Source of the DNA: Mesodorylaimus sp. YZB2_4
Lineage: Eukaryota > Nematoda > Enoplea > Dorylaimida > Dorylaimidae
Reading direction: 5' to 3'
Assembly (NCBI GenBank): GCA_030248295.1
Contig: JASANH010001212.1
Coordinates: 62,001-126,000 of the forward strand
Length of the DNA: 64,000 bases
The notes beneath the pieces were generated by a model. That model did no database searches, had not been told where the DNA came from, and worked only from the letters and a program-made list of their open reading frames with translations. How positions within the stretch are numbered: position 1 is the stretch's first letter; each line of letters starts with the position of its first letter. The position numbers and the translations under genes are program-made. Shown in pieces: positions 26,119 through 36,200 of this stretch.

Positions 26119-26853
26119 CAGCGTTGCCTGATGCAAAATTGAAAACTCGCTGCCAGGGACCTGGAAATCCGCTAAAAATCCGGTGTATTTGTTAAAAAAT
26201 ACGCTAAAAAATTCGCTAAAAGTTTGTCGCAAAACTTAGCTTTTTTAGCAAATAAAAACATGGAATACAGCAAATAACTACGTATGAGGAAACGTTTACT
26301 CATGCATGCTCAGATGCTGTGGTTTCATCAACTACATATTCCAAGGATCTTTTATACCAAGCTGGAGGTCGAAGGCCAGGGAAGAGGGAAAAACGAAAAT
26401 TTCTATTCATGCCAAACAAGGGGGACGGAATACGGGGGAAACCGCTTTTGAGACCCACACCTCGTGCCAAAGGCTGGACTGTGGTTAGGCCTACTGTAAT
26501 ACCGACTGAGCACTCAACTATGAATTTGTTGTCAAATACGGTCTTTTATTCAAAATCGTAGACCTATAGTCGAAATTATTGTGTTGCCTACCCCATCCCT
26601 TGTCAACCCTGACCCTTCAGACCTCAACGCACGGACAAAACTGTCTCAAAAGTCGCAGAAAAATGCGTGAGCTGTTAAAAAAACCTTCCCGCATAGGCTA
26701 CTCGAACAAAGATTAGCATAAATCCGCTAGAGTCCGCTGAAAAACCCAAAATTAGCTGCAAATTCCGCTAAAACACTCAATCCGCTGTTTTTCCCGCTGT
26801 CGGACAAAAAATCCGCTAGATCTAGCGGATTCTAGCTGCATCTGGCAACGCTG
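26119..26853. mobile_element. Non-autonomous hAT-type DNA transposon (735 bp)
   Basis: The ends are CAGCGTTGCCTGATGCA on the left and TGCATCTGGCAACGCTG on the right, a 17-bp terminal inverted repeat with one mismatch. The 8-bp GTCCCGCC lies directly outside both ends (26111-26118 and 26854-26861), a target-site duplication of the length made by hAT transposases. Inside there is no transposase frame. Many copies of CCGCTAAAA and its variants occur, especially near the ends, in the manner of subterminal transposase-binding repeats, together with a perfect 22-bp palindrome at 26810-26831. It is presumably mobilised in trans by a full-length relative elsewhere. Confidence 0.85.
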
Positions 26854-26861
26854 GTCCCGCC

Positions 26862-27290
26862 GTCTCCGGCGGCAACGTCGGGCCCTCTACGCCTGCCTGG
26901 CTTGCTTACATGTGCTAACTCTTATATTTCTAATTCACTATCTGATGCGGCATGGAAGCGTCGTTTGCCAGAGCCTTGCTGGGTATGCTAAGAAGATAAA
27001 TATTAGTTGATGCTCCTCACACCTGCAATCGCACAATTTACTCAGGAAACAGAAATTGCAAAGTTTCGCGGGACTCATTCGGAAGTGCTGTTTCGCTTGC
27101 TAATCTCTTATAATCGATGCCGAGGTCGATCAGGTGAAGGCCCATAAGTTCTCTGGGTGGGCGCGCACAATGCCAGTGTAAAGAAATCACGATCTGGGAG
27201 TGTAAAGTAGTAGTGGCATCAATCGCCTCTGTCCATTTTCACTGTTCATCCAGCCGCTATCGCGTCCAGTCGTGTCGAGGTTCCTGGTCC
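26862..27290. other. Spacer after the transposon, no gene seen
   Basis: Mixed sequence between the hAT-type element and the disrupted low-complexity reading frame. I see no feature of note. Confidence 0.4.
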
Positions 27291-28152
27291 AAGATGTCGA
27301 AAAAACCAGTCGATACATCAGTGATCGTCGGCGGGGATACAAACCGACTCAGCAACAGTCGCAATACTCGCCCAGTGTCTACTTCAACGCGGGTCCCAAT
27401 CGACCCCAGCAGAAAGCTGAAGACAACAGTCGCGACGGAGCGCGATGAATTCAACGCTCACATTACAGCTCAGGAGAAGCATCTGTGACTTCACGATACG
27501 ATTCTCTCCCCCTTTTCTGCCTAGTTCGCTTCCCTGTGGCTCACGATCAGTCTTCGTTCCTGTCACTGACCACACTGGTCCCTGCTTATATTTGTCCGTA
27601 AAGACAGAGTAAAGAAGTTTCATTGAATCAACGTCTTCATGCAAACCAAACAAAGCGGTGCGGTACAAAACAACGGCGGAGGCAGCGCAGTGCCGTCGGC
27701 TGCCAGTGGTCACCCGTACAAAACGAGCGCAGCATGTTCGTCGACGTCCAGGGATCGTCTCAACAGCAATCAAAAGAAGCCAGCGTCTACATGCCCACCA
27801 GGCAGGGCAAGCAAAGCGGCAGTGGTACTTAAATTGGATCGGGTGGCGTCGGCACTCAGCAACGGTCGACTCGTGGTGGTCCTGCTGGGCCTCCAGTGTT
27901 GGCAAGAGTCCAGGCGTGTCCGCTCAAGCGTCGGTGCCTTCGAGTTTCTTCGTTCCAGCGCCTAAATCCGTCCCATCGTCCGCCGTGATAGCCGGCGCAG
28001 AAACTCCTCCTCACGGTCCGATCAGCGACGTTGTGGCCCAGTCCCCACCCTCAGACCCTCCCCAAACTACTATGGCGGCGGCTGCATCGAACGTTTTCGA
28101 CAAAATGGCGGGTGGAGAATCCAAGAGCGCTCCTTTGAAAGGAAAGAAATGA
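27291..28152 (+). pseudogene. Disrupted Ser/Gln/Gly/Pro-rich reading frame
   Basis: Several adjoining segments in different frames share a biased, disordered-protein composition: RYISDRRRGYKPTQQQSQYS near 27315, GAVQNNGGGSAVPSAASGHP near 27660, QGSSQQQSKEASVYMPTRQG near 27750, GSGGVGTQQRSTRGGPAGPP near 27840, and a last frame from about 27900 that ends SNVFDKMAGGESKSAPLKGKK at TGA 28152. No splice sites explain the changes of frame. This is either a decayed gene or one with several missing bases in the assembly. No family was recognised. Confidence 0.35.
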
Positions 28153-28339
28153 ATAGTGATCGTCTGTGTGATCAATGTGATCTATGTACCGTATGGCTGG
28201 GATCAATATTTGTGTACTGCTTAAATGTGCGAGAGGAGCCTGTGCAAGGAAAAAATGTGCCGCGGAGATGCCGTTACCACCAATCTGACAACCTCAACAG
28301 AAATAAAGTGCAGGTAAACTCGAAGATTGCAAGCTGAAA

Positions 28340-28430
28340 AAACCGTTTGTGGCTCGAACTCACGATCAGAGCGCGCACCAGCGATGTAAGACGCATCCCT
28401 CCGAGCGGCAAGCGTAGGAGGACCGCTTGC
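28340..28430 (-). mobile_element. Weak tRNA-like SINE remnant
   Basis: Read on the minus strand, this stretch ends in a T-arm-like GAGTTCGAGCCAC (B box near 28351-28361, about 8 of 11 consensus positions) preceded by a GATGCGTC segment placed like a D-stem 3' half. The A box is poor. It resembles the other tRNA-like heads in this window, but the call is uncertain. Confidence 0.3.
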
Positions 28431-28997
28431 AAGGAAGGTTAGCCACAAATGGAAATGAAAGACCAGCATTTTACTGTATGACTAACTGGCATCAATCTTT
28501 TTAAAGCATTTTGTACCGTAGCTCATATTATTACGCAACAGAACCTATAACCGTTTATTCTTAACAATAAGTCCACTCTGAACCATTCTTCGCATCGGCA
28601 TTGGCACGGCCCTCCCTCAATCATAAAGCACACCTTTGAGGCCTGAAGCCAATACAAAAGAACGTAACTTGGGTTTAAACCATGATAAACTGAGAAGTGA
28701 AAACAACAGAATCTCAAGCTGGACATGGAGCGGAAGATTAATGCTATATTAGACCAGTGAGACATTCGGGCGGCTAATCCTAATGTGGTCCTAATGTGTA
28801 AGTTCCCCAATTATTGGCTCCTCTTGATAGTGAGCCACTTGATTGGACTTTTTTGACTAGTTTGATGAGTTGCTTCAAAAGCATGCAATATACGTGGGGC
28901 GCTTTACATTGCCATTCACTCCGACCTACTTTACACTTTCCATAAAGCAGGGCCAGGGAGACTCGCCGCCGTCCAGTCACTTGTCGCGTCTTGCGTG

Positions 28998-29270
28998 ATG
29001 GTGAGCAGTCGGCCCAAGAAGAAGGTGCGGTCACAGCGAGCTGGTCGGTCGAAGCGAGCGAAATCGATGGGGTCCACGAAGGAAGTAAGTCGGCTTAAAT
29101 GTATTTGTATTATCTGCAACACAAAAAAAAGCCTTGTGTTTCAGGCGACGAAAAGCGAGCGAGATCCAAAGGCCGAGAAGCTGCCCTACTTCCACTACCG
29201 GCTGCACCGGGTCGACGCGGGACCACTGCTGAGGCGCAACGGCGACTTCATCTTGCGGCGAATGTGTTGA
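28998..29270 (+). pseudogene. N-terminal part of an SH2/tyrosine kinase, Fes/Fer (SPE-8-like) type
   Basis: Exon 28998-29084 encodes a 29-residue basic head (MVSSRPKKKVRSQRAGRSKR...). A 60-nt intron (GTAAGT...TTTCAG) leads in phase to exon 29145-29270, which reads LPYFHYRLHRVDAGPLLRRN then GDFILRR. This is the first third of an SH2 domain, including the phosphotyrosine-binding Arg in the FILR motif. The frame then stops at TGA 29268 before the domain is complete, and I find no following SH2 or kinase exon. Short SH2-kinase genes with basic heads form a large, mostly sperm-enriched family in nematodes. A strong donor (CAT|GTAAGG) at about 29288 is reachable in another frame, so a missing base near 29260 is a possible explanation. 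Otherwise this is a gene fragment. Confidence 0.6.
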
Positions 29271-30197
29271 TGAGAGATCTGTTGCATGTAAGGTCTGGCG
29301 TGGATGCTGCCTGAATGTGTGTCGAATGATGACTGACGTAAAAAATGTGCTCCAGTGGCGCCTGTGACCATCGTGTCGTGTCCGAGAGTAGCAGGTGCAG
29401 AGGCGGCAGTGAACAAGTTCGGAACGAGTAACGACTGCACTCATCGTGAGAAGCAATTCTGCTCATTCCACTGTTGTAAAGGCAACCTGATGTGACAGAG
29501 CAAGTACAGTATTTCTGGTGGACGTGTATGATGGTCTGCTATGGGATTGGATAATGCCTAACCTGTTTCTGCCGGTATTTGGGTAGTCCGTGCCGCGATT
29601 AAGCTAATAGACTACCCTGTTTGAGCTCGCAGATAATCTTTTGGTGAAAATCCCCACTCTATAAAGCATCGTGTTTGGAACTGTTGATATATTCTATTTC
29701 CTTGCACAATAGGAGGCCTTGTAAGCAAATATGGTTTACACGTTTAGGTCGAAAATAGCAGTCTACTCGCGAGGGTGTTTCCAATAAGTGCGCTGTTCGA
29801 AACTTGAGCAGAAGTTTATAGCGATACAAGAGTTACGCTTAGATCGTTTTGAACCTGAACATACTAAAAACACCGGTGTTTTTACGCCATGCCAAGAGTG
29901 CCCTATTGTTGTCCTTTAAATATCTGCAAAGCGACGCTCGAATACGTCTGCTACGACGGAAGGATGGCCGCGTAAAATTAAAATCGGCCGAACTGGAAAA
30001 AAGCGAAAAGAAAAGTTACAGTAACTAGCAACTCGAAAATTGTGCCTAGATTGCGCCTTAAGGGTATCCCAAGATGCGTGAGACATTCGTAGCGAGGTGC
30101 AAAGGGGTGACTGGGTGTAGACCCGTTTAGCGGTGCATAGAAAATGCAGCCGGGTCTTCTGTGTCACAGTTCTCACTGCACCAGCATGTCAATGCAC
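29271..30197. other. Spacer, no supported gene
   Basis: Mixed sequence after the SH2 fragment. It holds one TACAGTA word (29505) and nothing else I can name. Confidence 0.4.
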
Positions 30198-30540
30198 GAG
30201 CGGCCGCGGTGGTGCAGCGGTTCGGCATTCGTCTCTCCTTATTGCTTGGGAGCGAGGGCTGGACTCGCCCCGGGCTCGATCCCCGGAGACGGAGGTCGGT
30301 TTGCGAACCATAAACCCTCGCTGACCTTGCACGCCAGGCAGTGGGTGGCTCACCCGGTACCGCCGAGGTGCTCCGAGTGGAGAGACGGACGCCAAACGAG
30401 GAGACAGTCTCGGCTGTCGAACAACGACAGGGTTCAAAGCCCGCCCGCCATCGTCCGAGGAAGTCGGTGTCCAGTCCAGGATGCCTTCGCGTGCAGGTGC
30501 TCCTAGTGGAGACGCGCTGAGGGACGCTGTGTGAGATCTG
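30198..30540 (+). mobile_element. tRNA-derived SINE
   Basis: A perfect polymerase III A box (TGGTGCAGCGG, 30210-30220) is followed 52 nt later by a B box, GGCTCGATCCC (30273-30283, 9 of 11 positions). This spacing suits a tRNA with a long variable arm (Leu/Ser type). The flanks do not pair as an acceptor stem, so it is a tRNA-like head rather than a tRNA gene. A GC-rich body follows to about 30540 and contains a second B-box-like word (GGTTCAAAGCC near 30432). No poly-A tail or target duplication could be fixed, so the right end is approximate. Confidence 0.6.
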
Positions 30541-30584
30541 GTCACCTAACGGCCTCGCTTATCATATCATGATTGCTGGCCCGG

Positions 30585-31478
30585 CCAGCCTTGCCGACTG
30601 CCCAGGGTTGCCGACTAATGTATAAGGGTACGGAAGAGGTCAAAGCCGTCCTATGTCGCCGACTAATGGTAAGAAGAGCGATAGGCGCGAAATTCGAGCT
30701 GTATGAACTGTGCCAAATGCAGTTTTATTCGTACCTACCAGTCCGACCACATATTCTAATTATCGTTTTTTACTGTCAAACCCATTTGTTCCCTAAAATA
30801 AATTGATACATTTGATAGAAAATTGATGCACGCTCCCCTTAGCTCTCTGTTCCATTGTATAATATACATGCAAGTGACGCTGAATCTACGGCAATAAGGC
30901 ACCAGAGCCATTCATGACTGGAGCTCGAATTCGAGTATGCAAGAATCTGGGAATCTGCAAGATTCGCGAGGTGCGTTTCTTGCAGACAATGCAAGAATGT
31001 GTTGGGCTTTGCGCTGGGCTGTGCTTTGTGCTGGGCTACTGGACTTTGCGCTGGGTGAGGTTTTTCGAAGTCTTGGTTCATTCTGTTATTCCAGCCCTCT
31101 GCATGGTTGTTCGTCCTCGGACCCGGCCTGCCCACCCACCAAGGGGGGATATATTGACAGGGTACAAATCAAAATGATTAGCCTCAACTCAACTTTTGCA
31201 AACGAGCATGTTAAGATTTCCGTGAATTGTGTTCATCTTTCCAGAACACTTTCCGCAACAAATTCCGGAAAATTTTCAAAAGAAAAGCAACGCGGCGCCT
31301 CTGTCACCACATGCTATATAGTGCGCACAGTTTCCGATAAACTTTCAGAGCAGAAAATGTACTTGCGCATCGTATTTTGTATACTGTAGGTGACCATTGG
31401 TCGGCAACCTCGCACGGGTTTGACCTATCCCGTATCCTTATACATTAGTCGGCAACCTTGGACGGTCGGCAAGGCTGG
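30585..31478. mobile_element. Element with about 86-bp terminal inverted arms
   Basis: The left arm (about 30585-30670) matches the reverse complement of the right arm (about 31392-31478) over its whole length, sharing CCAGCCTTGCCGAC, GGTTGCCGACTAATGTATAA and GAGGTCAAA-like blocks with scattered changes. About 720 bp lie between the arms with no coding frame. The arms contain repeated TTGCCGAC words, which continue outside the right arm, so the exact ends and any target duplication are unclear. It is most simply a non-autonomous DNA transposon; it does not resemble the hAT-type element nearby. Confidence 0.7.
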
Positions 31479-31828
31479 ACAGTCGGCAACCTTGCACATA
31501 CGGCAACCTAGAACATATTCCTTGTAACGGATACGTCAGAGGGAGCCTGCCGCGAGAGTCAGCCGCCTCACAGGATGCTTCGGTCGAAAACGGGAATATT
31601 TTTGTAATAAATAGAAAGGGCAAAGATATTGTCCAACCCATTGCTACGGAAAATCACGAAAGCAAGCATCCGATAATTGGTGCCATGAGGTCGATGGCAA
31701 CATTATTGAAACTCCCATTCAAAAGCGCAAAATCGTGAAAGAAAAAGTTTCTATCTTTGGTATTCGAGTGGAGTTGGAGTGCGAGACTCATGCATAGTCG
31801 AATACTAATTGAATCTTGTATGCTTCAG

Positions 31829-32013
31829 ATCTCAGAATCCCTGCTTTCTATGTCCTTGCGCTAATCTATTGTGCCTCGAGTCGCAAACAGGCAAGAACAC
31901 ATGTACTGTGTGCCAGGACCGCAGTGCACTTACGACGCTCGTTAGCTCCAGCTGTAGCAACAGGCACTCGCACTCGATTGTAACGCCAAAGCAAGCCTGC
32001 ATCTGCCGTCCTG
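31829..32013 (+). CDS. Isolated Cys-rich exon, EGF-like pattern
   Basis: The stretch follows a GCTTCAG acceptor and ends at a near-consensus donor (CTG|GTAAGT). In the open frame it reads SQNPCFLCPCANLLCLESQT, then a spaced set of cysteines ending ACICRPG just before the donor. The NPC...C...C and CxCxPG spacing recalls EGF-like modules of secreted or receptor proteins. No neighbouring exons were found, so it may be an exon of a gene with long introns, or chance. Confidence 0.3.
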
Positions 32014-33215
32014 GTAAGTTTAAATCAAATCACTTGAGAGGTTGCATGCTGCTGATTGCATGCATTTATGGCCACCGCATGTGTGGGCGCCTGGTGTTCC
32101 TTGAGGTTAATGAAAGCGATAAGGTCACCTCTGCGGCGGCAAACTGAAAGGAGGGGGGGGGGGAACTAAGATAAGTATAAATGGAAAAGGCTTGATTCTG
32201 CGTTGACCTCAGCGTCAGCTCCGGTTTGACTTCCAAGGTCCACCATGACTACTGCTCCGACAGCCGCCAGCATTTCGTGAAATACTTTTACGCCGGCCGC
32301 ATTACGTCTACTTCCAGTTCAACTGCCGATAACAATAGGAAGATGAGAAGTTCGAGGCTCTGGTCTTGCGGACAAAGCTGTTGCCTCTCAAGCTAGGTGC
32401 GCATTTACCTGTCATCTGAGCCTACCTGGGAAACAGACACAGCTTTTATATCTGATTTACTGATTCTGCTTGAATGAAGCACCATCACATGCCGCTCATG
32501 TGCCACCTCACAGTGATGTACAGTACATACCTATCGCATGGTCACTCAACTTCTTCCCTAATATCTCTCGATGGTCATTCTATTACTGCACTCGTAGCAC
32601 ACTACTGTAATAGGCGTGTTTGGCCAGTGGGGAAGGTTGTGTATCTGGTTGCCTTGATTGACCGCCTATCACCGAGCAGTGTATTGGCTTGCCATCGTTG
32701 GCCAGTCGATACACTCTCTCAGCATCATGTCTCTGGCTCCTACGACTAGGTGTCCAGCCTATGGAGTGTTTCTGAGACCATCCGCTCCCCGCGGTCCTTC
32801 CCTAATGTACGGCTATTCAGCCTATTGCACTACGAAGTTCGTAGTTCATTGCAGTTTTGAACCAAGTGCTGCAAAGCGACCATCTCCGAAGTACAGGCGT
32901 CCATCAAACATTCCAGTCAGCATAAGCCTCTTTCAGCCATGCCTTTATCACTAGCCTGCATATCCAGTCCACTCAAATTCAATTTCACGACCATAAAAGA
33001 AGCAGCACGGCATAGGCTCAATTAGTACAAACTCGCTAATTAGGACAAGACAAGGCGAGTAAAAATTTTGAGCAGATGGCAGTTATTCACCTGCAGCTAG
33101 TAGCAATAAATACTAAAAAATCACCGACCATTTTTTGATTTCTACGCGCTGTAACTTTAATCTAAAAAAACAGTAAAGTTAAACAAGATCTACAGATAGA
33201 GAAATGAAACAAACC
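32014..33215. other. Spacer, no supported gene
   Basis: Intergenic or 3' flanking sequence of the large minus-strand gene. It includes an uninterrupted G run at about 32151-32162 and TACAGTA/TACTGTA words at 32519 and 32603. Confidence 0.4.
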
Positions 33216-36200
33216 TTAGACAACACTAGGATTCTTTTGGAAAAGGTTTCCTTCAGAGTCCACGAAAATGAAATCAAATGAGGGCTTAAGAGCAAATGTA
33301 TCGACCACTTCGATGGGAGTCCCGGAGGATGGGGCCATCATCCTTTGTATGAAATCGTGCACATTTGGACTCGCTGGAGGACTTTTTGAGCCATCTGTTG
33401 GCGACGACTTCCTCTCACGATCAACCGAACGCGGTGCCCTGTCGCTTCCCTCACGACCAGTTCCTCGAGCAGGCTTACCACGAATGCTGAGGGGCTTGAT
33501 TCCGCGTTTACTTCCACCAGAACCAGAAGGACTGCCTCCACCGTCACCTCCAGTTTGACTGCTCCCGATTCCACCACGACTGCTGCTCGGACGACCGCCA
33601 ACATTTTGAGGACCACTTTCACCTTTATTTCCAATTGGACTGTCATCAACTGTACTGCCAGCAGGACTGTTCTTGCGTGGGCTGTAGCCAGTCCCACCAA
33701 TACCGCCATTGCGTGGACTGCGAGCACTCCTTTGAATGGGCCCAGTTTGACGCGGACTCTGGTCAATGCTTGCATGACTACTTTCGCGGCCAGTACCACC
33801 AGGGCTGACGGCTTGTGGACTGCGCCTCACTCTTCCAGGGTCACTTGCTCCTGGGCTAAGACGATCAGCAACAGCACCACCGCGACCGCTTTGAACTGGC
33901 CCACCTCCAACACCGGCTACTTTGAAACCAGTCGGGCTGCCACGATTGCTTCCAAATGAACTTCTACGATTCACAGGACTCGATTGCCCATTATCGTCGA
34001 TGCGATTGATGGCATTCCGATCGTTATCATTATCGCGACGGCCGCTGTCGATCTCAATCGGACCACGGCCAGCTCTATTGCTCTGGCTATCGTTGATGTT
34101 GAAATCACCAGAAATAGCTGCCTGAACACCAGCCGAGTCGATATTGGCGTTAAACGAAAAAAACGTCGGAGCCATGCAATCTTCAGGGAGGGAAATATCA
34201 ATAACTGCGGAGATATCCAACATCGGGAATTCCGGTCCAGCCGAAAGCTTCTTTTCTTCAGTTGGGGGAATTTCCTCTACGGTTTCTGGTTCCTCGATAA
34301 CAGGTTCAGGCTCGCGTGGAACAATTTTCTTCTCATGACCCTTTGGAGGAGACGTCGGAGCAGCTACAGGGGCAGGTTTCGCTGGCTTTTCTTTCTTTCG
34401 ACCAGTATCGCCCGGAGCAGCAGGTGCTTTTCTGTCAGGGATGATCTTCTTGGGCGCCTCTGCCTGGCCAGCTTTCTTCGATAAGCTTGAGACGGGGCTT
34501 GCGGTGACGGGAATGATTTCTGTTGGAGCCGCGATTGCAGTTATTATCTTCGTTTCTTGTACTGAATAATCGGACTTCTTCGACTTCACCAGCCGCACCT
34601 CGGCCGTGTGAATAGGTGTTTCTTGTGGACCCTCCTTGAAACTACTACCAGCCGTTTCATAGTCGGTTGCCGATGGCTGCGAGTCTGTCGCTGGCTCTTG
34701 CTGAGGACCGCGTTGTCGAACACGGTAGATTGGGACCTCTTCGAATTCGATAGCCGTCGGACTCCTTATAGCTCTAATATGAGGGACAAGTGTGGCTGGA
34801 ACCGCACGAGGACTACGCACTCGTTTCTCTGCTTCTTTTGTTTCAGTTTCGGTCTCATGAATCGGCGATTCTTGAAAAGCCTCTCGTTCCTTAACTTGCT
34901 CAAGTTCAACTTCTTTAATCTGAATAGCAACCGGACTCGGCTGCGTCTCGCTCGTTTCCGGACGTTCCAGTTGGGTTTGAGCAACTTCAATTTTAACTTC
35001 AGGCCTCGCTTTCGACTCAAGTGGCGATGGTTCCTGAGTCTTTGCGGACTCCCGTTCAATTTTAATCGCCTTAACCGATCGATCATCGATTAGTTTAGAT
35101 TTTGGCTTGACAACGTTCAATTTAAGCTTTTCAATTCGACTTTGATCATTACCGACAACTGCGCTTGAAGAAGTTGGCACAAGAGAAGCTGCGACTGCAG
35201 GAATAACCTTCATCTCTTGCACTTCACCACGCGTAGGTTGCTCCTTTAATTCGGCTGGTTGTATGTCTGCCATACGAATCGGTGTTTCTTTTACAGTCTC
35301 ACGTTGCTGAATTTTCTCAATATCAACATCCTTCGTCTCGATATTCACTAAACCTTGTGATTTCTCGCTCGGGCTTATAGTCTGCAGCTGACTCACTTGA
35401 ATATCCACTTCTTTCCAATGTTTACATTCGCGTGGCGATAGCTTTTGAACGTCTGCGACTTGCCTTTCGACAGGAATTTGTAAAAGCGATCGATCATCAA
35501 TAGGTTTTGATTTCGGTTTCACAACTTCAGCAGCACAGTCTTCAATACGACGTTCTTTATTAACGATTGATTGGCTTGAAGGGACCGGACTGCAAAGTGC
35601 CGCAACGGCAGGAATTATCTTCGCTTCCTGCACTGGTTGATCTGTCTTCTTCAACTCAACGAGCCGCAGGTCCACCTTATCAATCGATGTCTCTTGGATG
35701 AGCTCGCGTTCTTGAATCCGTTTCACTTCTACTGTTTTCAATTCTATAGCCAAAGGATCTATTCGTTTCTCGCTGGGTTTCAGCATCTTCACTTGAATTG
35801 CTTCAATTTCCATTTCACGCATTTCAGATTTGCGCAGTAATGGTTTCTGAACTTTTACAATTTCACTTTCGATCGGAACCGTTAAAAGCGATCGATCGTC
35901 AGCCGGTTTCGATTTAGGTTTGACAACGTCTACAACGATTTTTTCGATCTGACGTTCACCACCGATCGATTTGCTTAAGGGAGCCAGGCTGGATACCACA
36001 GCAAGCACAGGGATAATTTTCGTTTCTTGCACTGTTCGGTCCGTCTTCTTCGATTCAATTAATTGTAATTCTTTCTTCTCGATCTTAGTTTCCCGAGGAG
36101 CCTCATATTCTTGAGCCCGGTTTAGTTCAGCCGCTTTAGATTCGATGGCCACAACTTTCGGGGTTATTCCTTTTTTGTTTGGTTTAACTGCGCCCGTTTG

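Noticed and set aside
30198..30300. A functional tRNA gene at the A/B box pair
   Set aside because: The ends do not form an acceptor stem and no clean anticodon arm is present, so a SINE head is the better call.
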